This document shows positions 1 through 8,700 of a stretch of DNA of 64,000 bases, piece by piece. Below the pieces are notes generated by a model. The model did no database searches. It was not told where the DNA came from and worked only from the letters and a program-made list of their open reading frames with translations. Position 1 is the stretch's first letter. Each line of letters starts with the position of its first letter. The DNA comes from Gordonia jacobaea (GTDB lineage: Bacteria > Actinomycetota > Actinomycetes > Mycobacteriales > Mycobacteriaceae). The DNA lies in the NCBI RefSeq assembly GCF_001186365.1, contig NZ_LDTZ01000016.1, forward strand, positions 186,001-250,000, given 5' to 3'. Both the position numbers and the translations under genes were made by a program.

Positions 1-3
1 ATC

Positions 4-18
4 TGACTCACTGAGTCA
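4..18. repeat. 7-bp perfect inverted repeat at window edge
   Basis: TGACTCA, one spacer base, then TGAGTCA. It lies just outside the hairpin that ends the DUF692 operon. It could be the end of an upstream feature or an operator; the window edge prevents a decision. Confidence 0.35.
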
Positions 19-21
19 ACG

Positions 22-57
22 AAAGGCGCCCGGTCACGAAAGTGGCCGGGCGCCTTT
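22..57. terminator. strong bidirectional hairpin terminator
   Basis: A 12-bp perfect GC-rich stem (AAAGGCGCCCGG pairing with CCGGGCGCCTTT), extended by a wobble pair and CAC/GTG, closes on a GAAA tetraloop. The stem has A-run and T-run ends, so it can act in both directions. The stop codon of the SCO6045-like gene overlaps the stem base, so this ends the minus-strand DUF692 operon. Confidence 0.85.
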
Positions 58-440
58 CATTTTCCTCGGCCCCGCCAGAGGATTCGACGACGCGCTCGGG
101 GTGGCGACCACAGTCCGGTGTCGGTCAGGTGTGCGACGAAACCGGTTGCGTCGCGCGAGGATCCGGTCGGCGCCCGCCCGCGTGCCCAGGCGACGAAAGC
201 GTCGTCGAACTGTGTCCCGAGATGTGCACGAACTTGCGGGAGCCGCCGCGCGACTTCACCACATCGCTTGCGCAGCAACGCATTCTCCGTTGCTTTCAGA
301 CGATCGACGTCGAATCCCGGCGGAGGCGAGCCGCCCGAGACGAGCGCGCTCACCAGAGCGCTCTGGCGTTCGGCGAGTGTCGGTATGCCGTCTGGGTGCG
401 ATTCGACAGGGTGCGATTCGATGGTGTCGCGCGCGTTCAT
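57..440 (-). CDS. SCO6045-like partner protein of DUF692 enzyme
   Basis: A 127-residue protein. The body resembles the small SCO6045-like/DUF2063-like proteins encoded beside DUF692 (MNIO) enzymes, which in characterised relatives (MbnC, TglI types) bind the peptide substrate and dock it on the enzyme. The ATG at 440 was chosen because it overlaps the stop of the DUF692 gene as ATGA; a start at 467 is possible but less natural. The segment from TLAERQ to the WARGRAP region is the likely conserved helical domain. The N terminus carries a 15-bp duplication giving ESHPV-ESHPD. The gene ends in the terminator hairpin. Family assignment is by resemblance and context; partner function is inferred. 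Confidence 0.75.
   Translation of the reverse strand: MNARDTIESHPVESHPDGIPTLAERQSALVSALVSGGSPPPGFDVDRLKATENALLRKRCGEVARRLPQVRAHLGTQFDDAFVAWARGRAPTGSSRDATGFVAHLTDTGLWSPPRARRRILWRGRGK
394..423 (-). repeat. 15-bp tandem duplication, two copies, in frame
   Basis: GGGTGCGATTCGACA is followed directly by GGGTGCGATTCGATG (13 of 15 identical). It lies in the first 16 codons of the SCO6045-like gene and duplicates a pentapeptide. Confidence 0.85.
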
Positions 441-1288
441 GATGCGTTCTCCCAGGGGCGATTCCACATCGGCCGGTCGACGTCCGCGGCGTCGGCGATG
501 GCGTTCAACTCATCGACGAGTTCGGTTGCCGGCGGATAGTGCCCGTCACGCTCGAGCAGGAACGCGCCGGTACGACCTGTTGCCGCGAGTTGTGTGACCA
601 AGGCGAGCACGTCGTCTGGCACCGGGGCCGTGTGGGTGTCGTGGTAGAGCTGGCCGTCGGGCTCGCCGCCTGCCACATGGCAGTATGCGACCCGATCGAG
701 GGGGAGTCTTGCGAGGTCCGAGGCGGGATCGGAACCCCGATTGACAGCGCACGCATAGACATTCGCGACGTCGATGAGGAGGTACACGCCGGTGCGCTCG
801 ACGAGTTCGGCAAGGAACTCGGCGTCGGTGTACTCGTCGTCGGGCCACTCGAACAGCGACGCGATGTTCTCCACCGCAAGTGGCACGGGTAGGCAGTCCT
901 GGGTGCGTCGAATATTGTCGGTCAGCGCATCGAGGGCCTCGCGACTACGTGGGACCGGGAGGAGGTGTCCCGCCTCGACACCGCCTGCTCGGACGAAGGC
1001 GATGTGTTCGCTGACCAATGGTGCGTTGAGAGTCTCGGCGCAGCGAGTCAGTACTGAGATTTGCTGTGCGGTAACGGGTTCTGCACCTCCGAGTGAGAGT
1101 CCCACGCCGTGCGGGATGATCGGGACGTTCAGTGCCATGAGGTCGGGAAGCCAGCAGTGGGGGTCGTCGAGTACGGGTACCGACTCCGCGATGACCTCAC
1201 AGAATCCGAGGCCCGACAGTTGTGCGATCACCCCGGAGATCTCCGGACGCCAACCGATACCGATTCCGGCAGGCAATTCAGTTGTCAT
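437..1288 (-). CDS. DUF692 family multinuclear iron enzyme (MNIO)
   Basis: A 283-residue protein of the DUF692/MbnB-TglH-ChrH family: TIM-barrel enzymes with two or three iron ions that oxidatively modify cysteines (and other residues) of ribosomal peptides. Expected ligand motifs are visible: IPHG (His60), SEH (94-96), VEN (139-141), IDVANVY (Asp173, Asn176), YCHVAGG (His204), HDTHT (216-220) and LLERDGHYP (Glu246). Length is typical. It sits 66 bp downstream of the Cys-tailed TIGR04222-type gene and overlaps its partner gene by ATGA, so the three read as one operon. The membrane protein's Cys tail is the obvious candidate substrate; the modification itself is unknown. Confidence 0.9.
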   Translation of the reverse strand: MTTELPAGIGIGWRPEISGVIAQLSGLGFCEVIAESVPVLDDPHCWLPDLMALNVPIIPHGVGLSLGGAEPVTAQQISVLTRCAETLNAPLVSEHIAFVRAGGVEAGHLLPVPRSREALDALTDNIRRTQDCLPVPLAVENIASLFEWPDDEYTDAEFLAELVERTGVYLLIDVANVYACAVNRGSDPASDLARLPLDRVAYCHVAGGEPDGQLYHDTHTAPVPDDVLALVTQLAATGRTGAFLLERDGHYPPATELVDELNAIADAADVDRPMWNRPWENAS

Positions 1289-1354
1289 GGGACTGCTCCT
1301 TTTCGTGTCGTGCCCTTCTCGTATCGTGCTGCCTGGTACGCGGGCGTGACTTGC

Positions 1355-2248
1355 TCACCCGCCGCAGCCTCCGCCACCGCCCCCGCAACTGCTCGACGAA
1401 CCGCAACTGCTCGACGTACTGCAGCTACTCGTCGAATCGAAACCGCCTCCGAAATAGCCGCCCGTGCCCCACGAGGCTGCGATGTGGCCCCTCGACACTG
1501 TCGCGTTCGCTGCAAAGAGGGGGTCGATGAGCTCGACGATGCGAATTCCGAAGAGCGCGACGCCGACCGCTGCGGCCGTCGGACCATACGTGCGTACGGC
1601 CGGCCGCAGTTCAGGTCGAAGGTGTCGGTTCCTCGATCTCGCGGCGTCCAGGGCTTTGTCGCCGCGGATCGTGCGTCGTTGCTGGAGCCCTGACACGAAC
1701 ATCAGGGACACCATGTCGACGACGAGGACGGCGACCAGCAGGCCGGTCGGCTTTGCGTTACTCAGCCCTGCGAACATCCTGATCACCCCGATGACCATGA
1801 AGAGCACCAACGCAATTCGGACACCTCGGGCCGAGGGTTCCGTGAGGTAGCCGCGTACGCGCAATTCGTTTCGTAGGTCGACGCGGGCAGATCGGGTTGT
1901 TTTGGCCACATCCTTGCGCTTTCCCGACTGGTTACGGAGCGCCTCGAGTGTCGTGCGGGACAATTGATCGAGTCGGGATTTCGTGCGTGACGGCGTCGGG
2001 TTCGGCTGACCGTCGGAGTCGATGTAGCCCTGGGTGAGCAATTGGGTGAGCGCCGCGAGGTAAGCGTTGCGATCGGACACCAGCATGCCGATCTCGGTGG
2101 GTGTCAGTCGGTCGATCGGATCGTCGAGGCGGATGCGTCGTGCGCGGTAGATGTCGCAGAGCGCCCAGACCAAGCATGCAACGGAGGCTGTGGCGAAAAT
2201 GGTGAGGAAGACCGGGCCGGAGATTCCCCAGGTGTTGTGACTGTGCAT
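1355..2248 (-). CDS. TIGR04222-type membrane protein with Cys-rich C-terminal tail
   Basis: A 297-residue protein. The ATG at 2248 was chosen over the upstream one because AAAGGTGGTGG precedes it at normal distance. An N-terminal membrane segment (about residues 10-28, following MHSHNTWGISGP) leads to a basic cytoplasmic domain beginning DDPIDRLTPTEIGML. Further hydrophobic segments follow around residues 140-195 and 220-240. The last 25 residues are low complexity with cysteines spaced C-x5-C-x5-C-x6-C-G-G in Ser and Gly. TIGR04222 proteins typically end in such tails. With the DUF692 enzyme and partner directly downstream, this is probably a membrane-anchored substrate modified on the tail cysteines. 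That role is inference. Confidence 0.8.
   Translation of the reverse strand: MHSHNTWGISGPVFLTIFATASVACLVWALCDIYRARRIRLDDPIDRLTPTEIGMLVSDRNAYLAALTQLLTQGYIDSDGQPNPTPSRTKSRLDQLSRTTLEALRNQSGKRKDVAKTTRSARVDLRNELRVRGYLTEPSARGVRIALVLFMVIGVIRMFAGLSNAKPTGLLVAVLVVDMVSLMFVSGLQQRRTIRGDKALDAARSRNRHLRPELRPAVRTYGPTAAAVGVALFGIRIVELIDPLFAANATVSRGHIAASWGTGGYFGGGFDSTSSCSTSSSCGSSSSCGGGGGGCGG
1385..1438 (-). repeat. 18-bp tandem repeat encoding the Cys-Ser tail, three copies
   Basis: Three 18-bp units (1385-1402, 1403-1420, 1421-1438), the first two nearly identical. Each encodes a hexapeptide with one Cys among Ser, so tail cysteine number can change by unit duplication. Confidence 0.85.
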
Positions 2249-2474
2249 GTGTTCCACCACCTTTCGTGAAGGGTCGACCATGTGTCGCCATCGGAGCGGT
2301 AACGCGCCATCGCGCACATCCGCGGCGCTGGCAGGTCGATATGTGGGGTGCCCGACAGGCCCCGTGGCGGGGTCGGGCAGATAGGAGTGCGGCGTACCGG
2401 GCGTGGCTATCAGCCGTGTCGGGAGTTGTTGCCGCGCTGGATGACCCGTGGACCAGGAAAGGTCAGACAGGATG

Positions 2475-2537
2475 TCAGAACTGGGTCACATGGAGGTGAT
2501 CGTGTACGTCATCTGTTGTCTCGGTGTCGTTGTTCAT
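2475..2537 (-). CDS. 20-residue small ORF with near-consensus ribosome binding site
   Basis: A small ORF upstream of the TIGR04222-type gene on the same strand. It starts MNNDTETTDD, continues with an Asp/His-rich VHDHLHV segment and stops after QF. It is preceded by AAGGAGGTGGTC directly before ATG, matching 11 of 12 bases of the ideal anti-16S complement, with 5-base spacing. Nothing is recognised in the peptide. Its own codons carry a complement of the Shine-Dalgarno (see the hairpin entry), which suggests a regulated leader peptide or small regulatory ORF. It could also be a metal-binding peptide given its His/Asp content, or a chance ORF. Confidence 0.5.
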   Translation of the reverse strand: MNNDTETTDDVHDHLHVTQF

Positions 2538-2549
2538 GACCACCTCCTT
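2492..2549 (-). promoter_or_regulatory. hairpin sequestering the small-ORF Shine-Dalgarno
   Basis: On the minus-strand RNA, GGAGGTGGTC (2547-2538) can pair with GATCACCTCC (2501-2492) over 10 positions, nine Watson-Crick and one G-U. The loop of about 36 nt contains the start codon. This would hide the ribosome binding site. The rest of the 462-bp gap between the TIGR04222-type start and the CDP-diacylglycerol diphosphatase stop shows nothing else convincing. Confidence 0.5.
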
Positions 2550-2710
2550 CTTCTTCGTATCGAAGAGCTGCGTGGCGTGGAATGTTCACCGCGCCAGGTC
2601 ATCTCAGTATCGGGGTGGCGTCGCAAATCGCCACTTCTCGGCGCACTTCGTCACCGATTCGTGACCGTCGACCAACTGTTTCGACGACACGCTGTCGAGC
2701 GCGTGAACGA

Positions 2711-3622
2711 CTACACGCCCCACCCGTAGACATAGTCGGCGAGTCCGGTTCCGTGGGCTGGTGAGACGCCCGGCAGATTCGGTGTGCTGTTGAGGACGTA
2801 GTACGTGTTGGGCGTGCCGGCGTCGATGACGGCGATCGACTGCGTGTACATCGCCTCGCCCTTGGGAAGTTGCTTGTGCAGGACTCGGAACAGATTCGGC
2901 AGCGAGCCCGTGTACTTCACGATGCGGAACTGCGCGCTCGTCTTCGTCTTATGCGGATCATTCACCGGGAGGTTCACGTTGGTCGTGGTCCACCTATCGA
3001 GGTTCCGCTGTGGGTTCTTGATCGCCTTGAGCGCCGACACGGTCGCGGGATTGGCCACCGCGAGATGGATGTGAAGCTGATCCTTGCCACGCGCCTCCGC
3101 CGAATTCACGCCAATGGCAAGGGGTTTCGCGGGTACCTTGGCGACCCACTTCTGCGCCTCCGCCCACGCGGAGTACCAGAGGTTCAACTGCGAACCGTCC
3201 CACAGATACGAGCATTCGATGCCCTTGATGCGATTGGTCGGAACCAGCAGGTAGTCGTCGCCGTGCCCGGGATGATCGCCGCCGAGGCGTATCGCATAAC
3301 GCTTGGGGTGCTTTTTGTCGGGTTGGTACTTCGCCGCGGGCGTCACGACGTCGAGGTTGCCGGGCTTGAACGGCTTGACGCCCGTCTCACCCTTCACGTC
3401 GTCCCAGAGCGTGAATCGGGGGTCGGTCTTTCCGGAGTCCGAGTCGAGTCCGCACCCTGCCGGTGGCGGCGCGACCTTGGGTGCGGCGGTGGCGATACCC
3501 CCTCCGAATGCCGTGCTGATGGCGATCGCCGCACCGATGGCGAGTGTGGCGAGTCGTCGACTCCCGCTCGTTCGTGGTCGTGGCGTCGTCCGAAGCGACG
3601 TTTCCCGCAATCGAGACTTCAT
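2711..3622 (-). CDS. secreted CDP-diacylglycerol diphosphatase family protein
   Basis: A 303-residue protein of the CDH family (CDP-diacylglycerol pyrophosphatase, HIT-like fold), which hydrolyses CDP-diacylglycerol to phosphatidate and CMP. A basic N terminus and hydrophobic stretch LATLAIGAAIAIST ending near TAAPK form a signal peptide (about 1-47), so the enzyme acts outside the membrane. The active-site His-x-His motif is in DQLHIHLAV. It is transcribed alone, divergent from the esterase gene. The ATG at 3622 gives a complete signal peptide and has GAGAGG upstream. Confidence 0.85.
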   Translation of the reverse strand: MKSRLRETSLRTTPRPRTSGSRRLATLAIGAAIAISTAFGGGIATAAPKVAPPPAGCGLDSDSGKTDPRFTLWDDVKGETGVKPFKPGNLDVVTPAAKYQPDKKHPKRYAIRLGGDHPGHGDDYLLVPTNRIKGIECSYLWDGSQLNLWYSAWAEAQKWVAKVPAKPLAIGVNSAEARGKDQLHIHLAVANPATVSALKAIKNPQRNLDRWTTTNVNLPVNDPHKTKTSAQFRIVKYTGSLPNLFRVLHKQLPKGEAMYTQSIAVIDAGTPNTYYVLNSTPNLPGVSPAHGTGLADYVYGWGV

Positions 3623-3976
3623 GTCTGGCCTCTCGCCAATTCAGGTGGCCTACGGCGCCGGGTTCAGGTGGCCTACGGCGGCTCGTGCGGGAATCATCTT
3701 CCACGTTCAGGCACGGTCCAGCGGTGGAAAAGGGCGAATCCGTGTCCTGCGTTCGGCGGACATCAGCGGTGTTCCGGCGTTGTCGACTCGACTGCAGAGG
3801 TGTCATCGAAACTAACCAAACGAGTAACTCTAGTTAACACAAGTCACATCCGCCACTTTGGTAACTGACCGGTCTCAATGTCGGAGACCTGTGGTCACGA
3901 CGCCCGATTGGCCTGGCCCGGGTGTGGGCGGTCGCAATACGGTTCACCGGTGCGTAGGAGATCGTGGTGGTCCGTC
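3623..3976. other. 354-bp divergent intergenic region
   Basis: No gene is visible. It holds a 23-bp doublet (3640-3685) and, at 3800-3865, an AT-rich island with a small inverted repeat TAACT-CT-AGTTA at 3825-3836. The island is the likely site of the divergent promoters for the diphosphatase and the esterase. Confidence 0.5.
3640..3685. repeat. 23-bp tandem duplication, two copies
   Basis: Two adjacent copies (3640-3662, 3663-3685) share the first 18 bases starting TTCAGGTGGCC. They lie in the 5' leader of the CDP-diacylglycerol diphosphatase gene. Confidence 0.85.
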
Positions 3977-4915
3977 ATGTCCGTGCGACGTGTGATCGTT
4001 CTGGTGGTGCTCGTGGCGACGGCACTGTGTGTCGGACTGGTCAATGCTGGATCGGCTAATGCCGCATCCTTCGGACGGTTCTATGTCGGCGGCTGCGGGA
4101 TGCCTGCCACCCCCGTTGACATGTGGACGCGTTCGGGCAATTACAAGACGGTCATCGCGCTCGACGGACTGCGCGCCACGAGCGATATGAGTGGATGGCG
4201 CCACGAGACGCACATCCAGCGCATGGCGGATTCCGGAGTGAATGTCATCCAGCCGGTCGGCGGCCTCGCGAGCTTCTACTCCGACTGGGAGGCCAAGAGC
4301 CCGGGAAGCAAGATCGCCTACCGGTACCGCTGGACCTGCCGCCTCGACAGCATCATCCGCGCTCTCGACGCACGCGGTCTCGCGGTGGGTCCGAAGCAGA
4401 AGTACGCCATGATGGGGATCTCGATGGGCGGCAACGCCGCGATGATCTACGGCGCCTACCACCGCAACCGCGTCTCCGACATCTTCTCGATGTCGGGCTA
4501 CCTCAACCTTTCCGCGCCGACCATGCGCGAGGCGATTCGCGTCGCGCTCATCGACGCTGGTGTCGAGGCGGGCGTCGGACCGCTGAGCGCGGACGCAATG
4601 TGGGGTCCGCCGTGGAATCCGCGCTGGGAGCGCAACGACCCGCTCGTCCAGCTACCCAGGATGCGAGGGATGAAGATCCGCATCGCCTCGGGTTCGGCAA
4701 CGTGGGGGCGCCACAACACCGATGCGGTGTCGTCGATCAAGGGAACCCCGCTGGAGGTCGCGGCGCTGGCACAGACGCGCGCCTTCGAGGTCGCCGCTGC
4801 GCTACAGAAGATCCCCGTCACAACCGACTTCCCGAGTACCGGCACCCATACGTGGGCGTACTGGGAAGACATGGTCTGGCGGGCCAAGAACAGCAGGTGG
4901 TTCCACGACAGGTGA
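3977..4915 (+). CDS. secreted antigen-85-like alpha/beta-hydrolase (esterase/mycolyltransferase)
   Basis: A 312-residue protein with a signal peptide (MSVRRVIVLVVLVATALCV, cleavage near SANAA). The mature part has the antigen-85 hallmarks: VIALDGLRA, an SGWRHETHIQ stretch, nucleophile elbow GISMGG, and a C-terminal GTHTWAYWEDMVW that supplies the His. This family transfers or hydrolyses mycolates or related lipids in the cell envelope. ATG 3977 was chosen because it directly opens the signal peptide; an upstream ATG at 3878 would place 33 unrelated residues before it. GGAG lies about 15 bases upstream. The true substrate cannot be told from sequence. Confidence 0.85.
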   Translation: MSVRRVIVLVVLVATALCVGLVNAGSANAASFGRFYVGGCGMPATPVDMWTRSGNYKTVIALDGLRATSDMSGWRHETHIQRMADSGVNVIQPVGGLASFYSDWEAKSPGSKIAYRYRWTCRLDSIIRALDARGLAVGPKQKYAMMGISMGGNAAMIYGAYHRNRVSDIFSMSGYLNLSAPTMREAIRVALIDAGVEAGVGPLSADAMWGPPWNPRWERNDPLVQLPRMRGMKIRIASGSATWGRHNTDAVSSIKGTPLEVAALAQTRAFEVAAALQKIPVTTDFPSTGTHTWAYWEDMVWRAKNSRWFHDR

Positions 4916-5069
4916 CCGATGCTTCCGCGCGTTTTCAGGGGATGCGACGCGCGGATCGGTCAGAGTCTCGTGGACGTCCTGTGCGACGCCGATGTCACGC
5001 CCGTGACCGAGGATGGGGAGCGGTTGCCCGTCACACCAACGCGGCCGCGGGCGTGACATCGACGCTCTG

Positions 5070-5213
5070 CGATGTGGACGATCGGCGATGTGGACGATCG
5101 GCGATGTGGACGATCGGCAATGTGGACGACCCGTCATACCGACAATCCGCAATACCGACGATCTGCAACACCGACAATCCGCAACACCGACGATCCGTCA
5201 TACCGACGATCGG
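5070..5213. repeat. 16-bp tandem array, nine units, in a convergent spacer
   Basis: Nine contiguous 16-bp units. The first four are CGATGTGGACGATCGG-like and the last five CAATACCGACGATCCG-like, so the array has two sub-families meeting at 5133/5134. It fills the spacer between the convergent esterase and LuxR-type genes. The period is not a multiple of three, and no gene is seen in the rest of the 320-bp spacer. Confidence 0.9.
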
Positions 5214-5235
5214 CGATCCGACACCGAAGCCGGCG

Positions 5236-5541
5236 TCACCAATCGGCGAGGTCGACGTAGCCGTCCTGGATGGCCCGGACGAACAGCGCGGCCTTCGACG
5301 GGGCGGGCCTGCCGACGGCGGTGTACTTCGCCCGGATTCGGGAGATGTGGGTGTTGACGGTCGTCGCACCCAGATACAGCCGTCGAGCGGCTTCCTCCTT
5401 GGACTCCGAGTGCAGCCACGCCACGAGCACCTCGACCTCGCGCGCGGACAGGCGCGCGCGCAACGGTATCGGGGCGGCAGCATCGGCATCGATCTGACGG
5501 AGAGGTACTGGTCGATTCTGGACTGACGATGTCTTGTGCAT
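5236..5541 (-). CDS. LuxR-type HTH-only regulator
   Basis: A 101-residue protein that is little more than a GerE/LuxR DNA-binding domain: LSAREVEVLVAWLHSESKEE, then RRLYLGATTVNTHISRIRAKY as the recognition helix region. No receiver or ligand domain precedes it. GAGGGAGTCC lies before the ATG. It is divergent from the nSTAND-WD40 gene with 189 bp between starts, so it may control that gene or be controlled with it. The target is unknown. Confidence 0.8.
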   Translation of the reverse strand: MHKTSSVQNRPVPLRQIDADAAAPIPLRARLSAREVEVLVAWLHSESKEEAARRLYLGATTVNTHISRIRAKYTAVGRPAPSKAALFVRAIQDGYVDLADW

Positions 5542-5730
5542 GGACTCCCTCGTTCACGCCGAGTGCGAATGGGCGCCGTGAGGCCGACGGTGATTGTGCG
5601 ACCAAGGTGTCGTCTCAACGGTTGAATTATCTTCACCGCAGTGCCTCCGGCGCGGTGTCTGTGGCGCGTCCGTACACCAAGTCGATACGACTGTCGATAC
5701 GCTGACCTGCACAAAAGCGCAGGAGGTTTG

Positions 5731-8700
5731 ATGAGGCCGGAGTCGGTGACGACGCGCGACGAACTCGGTCGCGCACTCACGGAACTGCGTGTTCGAGCGG
5801 GTCTGAGTGTGCGTGATGTCGCGGCCGACGCCGACGCATTACTGGGGACCGTCGCCGGTTGGTTCGCCGGGCAGCACGCCCCGACCCGCGCGAGCCGTCA
5901 GATGTTCGAGAGGGTTCTCGGCGTCTGCGGTGTCACGGAGCCCGACGATGTTGCCGCCTGGTGGGAGGCCGTCGAGCGCAGCGCGCGGAGGACCGGCCGT
6001 CGACGCACACGGCCCGACTCCCCGTACCGCGGATTCGCGACGTTCGACGCTGCCGACGATCGCTACTTCTTCGGGCGCGACGTCCTCGTGGCCAGACTCG
6101 TCGATCTCATCGTCGCGACGCGCAGCGCCGATCGCGAAGCCAGCGATATGGCGCGCGGTGTGATGGTCGTCGGAATGTCGGGTGTCGGAAAGTCGTCGCT
6201 CGTCCGTGCGGGTCTGCTTGCACAGGTCGTCCACGAGGGGCCGCTCGCCGGTTGGCGGTGCACGGTGATGACGCCGGGCGACGACGCGTTGGCGGCCCTC
6301 GACGCCGCGATGGACGAGCTGGCCGCGCACGAGCACACCGACCGGCCCGCGCTGCTCGTGATCGACCAGTTCGAGGAGATGTGGACGCAGAACTCCGACG
6401 ACGTGCGCAAGCAGGCGATCACGCGGATCCTCGACGCCGCGCAGTCGCCGGGCTCCGACATCGTCCCCGTCGGGGTGTTGCGTGCCGATTTCTACGGACG
6501 CGTCGTGCCGTGGGTGCCCAAGACGCTGGAGAACTCCCAGTTGGTGGTTCCGCCGATGCAGCGTGAGCAGTTGCGCGAGGTCATCGTCGGACCAGCGCGC
6601 GTCGCCGATGTCGAGGTCGAGCCCGACCTCGTCGACATGCTCCTCGACGACGCCGTACCCGCGGCGGGGTCGACGGCAGCCGGTGATCTGCCCCTGCTCT
6701 CCTACGCGCTGCTCGCGACCTGGGACCAATCCGACGGTCGGCGGATGACGGTGCGCGACTACCTCGCGACCGGGCGCATCGGTGGCGCGGTCGAGCAGGC
6801 GGCGGAGAAGGTATACGGAGAGCTGTCCGCCGACGAGCAACAGATCGCGCGACGCATGCTGCTCGCGATGGTCAACGTCGACGAGGACGGGGTGACCCGA
6901 CGTCGGGTTCCGCTCGACGAACTGACCGCGGACGGGGATTCGCCCGCCGCGCACGTGCTGGAGAACTATGCGGCGTCTCGCCTCGTGACGGTGTCGTCGT
7001 CGCATGCGCAGGTCACCCACGAGGCGTTGCTGACCGCGTGGCCGCGGTTGCGCGAGTGGATCGACGACGACCGGGAACAACTCCTGTTGCGTCGGAGACT
7101 GCGTGCGTACTCCGAGCCGTGGGACGCCGACGGCAGGCCGGACGACATGCTGATCGGTGGGCCGCGATTGGAGGTCTTCGATCATCTGGCGCAGGAGTCC
7201 GACGGCGATCCGATCGACCCGGTCAGCAGCGAGTTTCTGGCTGCCGCGACTGCTCGACGGTCCGCAGAGGCCGACCGCGAGAGGCGTCGATCCTCTCAGT
7301 TGCGGCGCGTGGCACTGTTTGCCGCGGTGTTCGGGGTCGTCGCGGTGATCGGTGCCGTCGCCGCCGTAGCAGCGGGTGTGAATGCGGTCCATCAGCGTGA
7401 GGCTGCCGAGAATGCGAGAAACGAGGCACTGAGCCGCCAATTGTCGGTGCAGTCGGCAGAACTCGGCGAGCGCGATCCGTTCATGGCGGCGCAACTGGCG
7501 ATGATCGCCTACGAGGCATCACCGACACTGGAGGCGCGATCGCGACTGATCGATGCGACGGGCCGCGGCGTGCCGACCCGATATCTCGGTGACCCGGGCT
7601 CGGTACTGATGTCGCGCGTCGGCTCACTGATCGCGGCCGCCGGCGCGGGCGGTCAGGTCCGACTCTTCAGAGTCGACGACGACGGGGTGCAGTCGAAGGT
7701 CGCCGAGTTCCGTGCGCCCGGCGGTGGCGGGCGGTTGGCAGGTGTCGCACTGATGCCCGACGCCCGCACGCTGCTACTCGGCGGACGCGGAACGATCACC
7801 GCCTGGGACATCGCCGATCCCGCACATCCGGTGCGGCGCTACGACTTTCCCGACGTCGGTGGAGACATCAACCGACTCACCGTCAGTCCGGACGGCCGTT
7901 TTGTCGTCGCGTCGGTTCCGGACAGGGGCGTCGAGGCGTGGGTGGCCCAGGGGCAGACGTGGCGGTCGCTTCCGTTGCCCCCGAAGGTCGCGGGCGTCGC
8001 GGGGGCGGCAGCGTTCAGCGCGGACGGGAAGTCGCTCGCGACCAGCAGTGCGAATCGTCGAGTGGATCTCTGGCGGGTCGACGGTGACGCGATCGTTCCG
8101 ACGGGCGAGATCCCACTCGACGAATGGCGTGACAACGAACTCGCGCAGGGACTCGTCTACACCCGCGACGGGACACGACTTCTCGCGGGGCTGCGGAGTC
8201 GGGTGATCCAGGAGTTCGACGTCGCGAATCCCGCAGCACCACGCTCGGTGGCGCGTTTCGGCGGCTTCAACAGCTACGTCAATGCGGTGGCGTTGAACGG
8301 TGACGGTACGAAAGTCATTGGCGCGGGTGCCGACAACACGATTCGGGTGTTCGACCGCACCAATCCGGCTGCGGCGCCTCGAGTGTTGACCGGGTCGTCG
8401 AACTCGGTGTCAGTGGTCTTCGCGGGCGATCACATCGTCTCGTCGAGCGAGGACGGGCGCGTCCAGGACTGGCCTCCGGTCCTCGGCATGACGTCGGTCG
8501 GTTCCAACAGCGTCTACCAGATACCGGCGAACCGCGATGCGACGACGATCGTCGCGGCGGACACGGGCACCGACGGTCGGATCACGCAGTGGCGCGTCGA
8601 GCCATCCGCGATCGTGCGTGGTGGGCCGGATCTGATCCCCGCCGAGGGACTCGTGTACTCGGGAGCGGTGGTGATGTCTCCGTCGGGTCGCGTGGTCACC

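Noticed and set aside
2448..2729. 93-codon plus-strand ORF overlapping the small minus-strand ORF, with GGAGGTGATC inside it
   Set aside because: The ORF ends inside the convergent diphosphatase gene, its product has no recognisable features, and the GGAGGTGATC is explained as the complement needed for the minus-strand hairpin.
5031..5780. Long minus-strand frame over the 16-bp array
   Set aside because: It is a readable frame created by the repeat and the complement of the nSTAND 5' region; low-complexity product, and the 16-bp period shifts frame so no protein repeat results.
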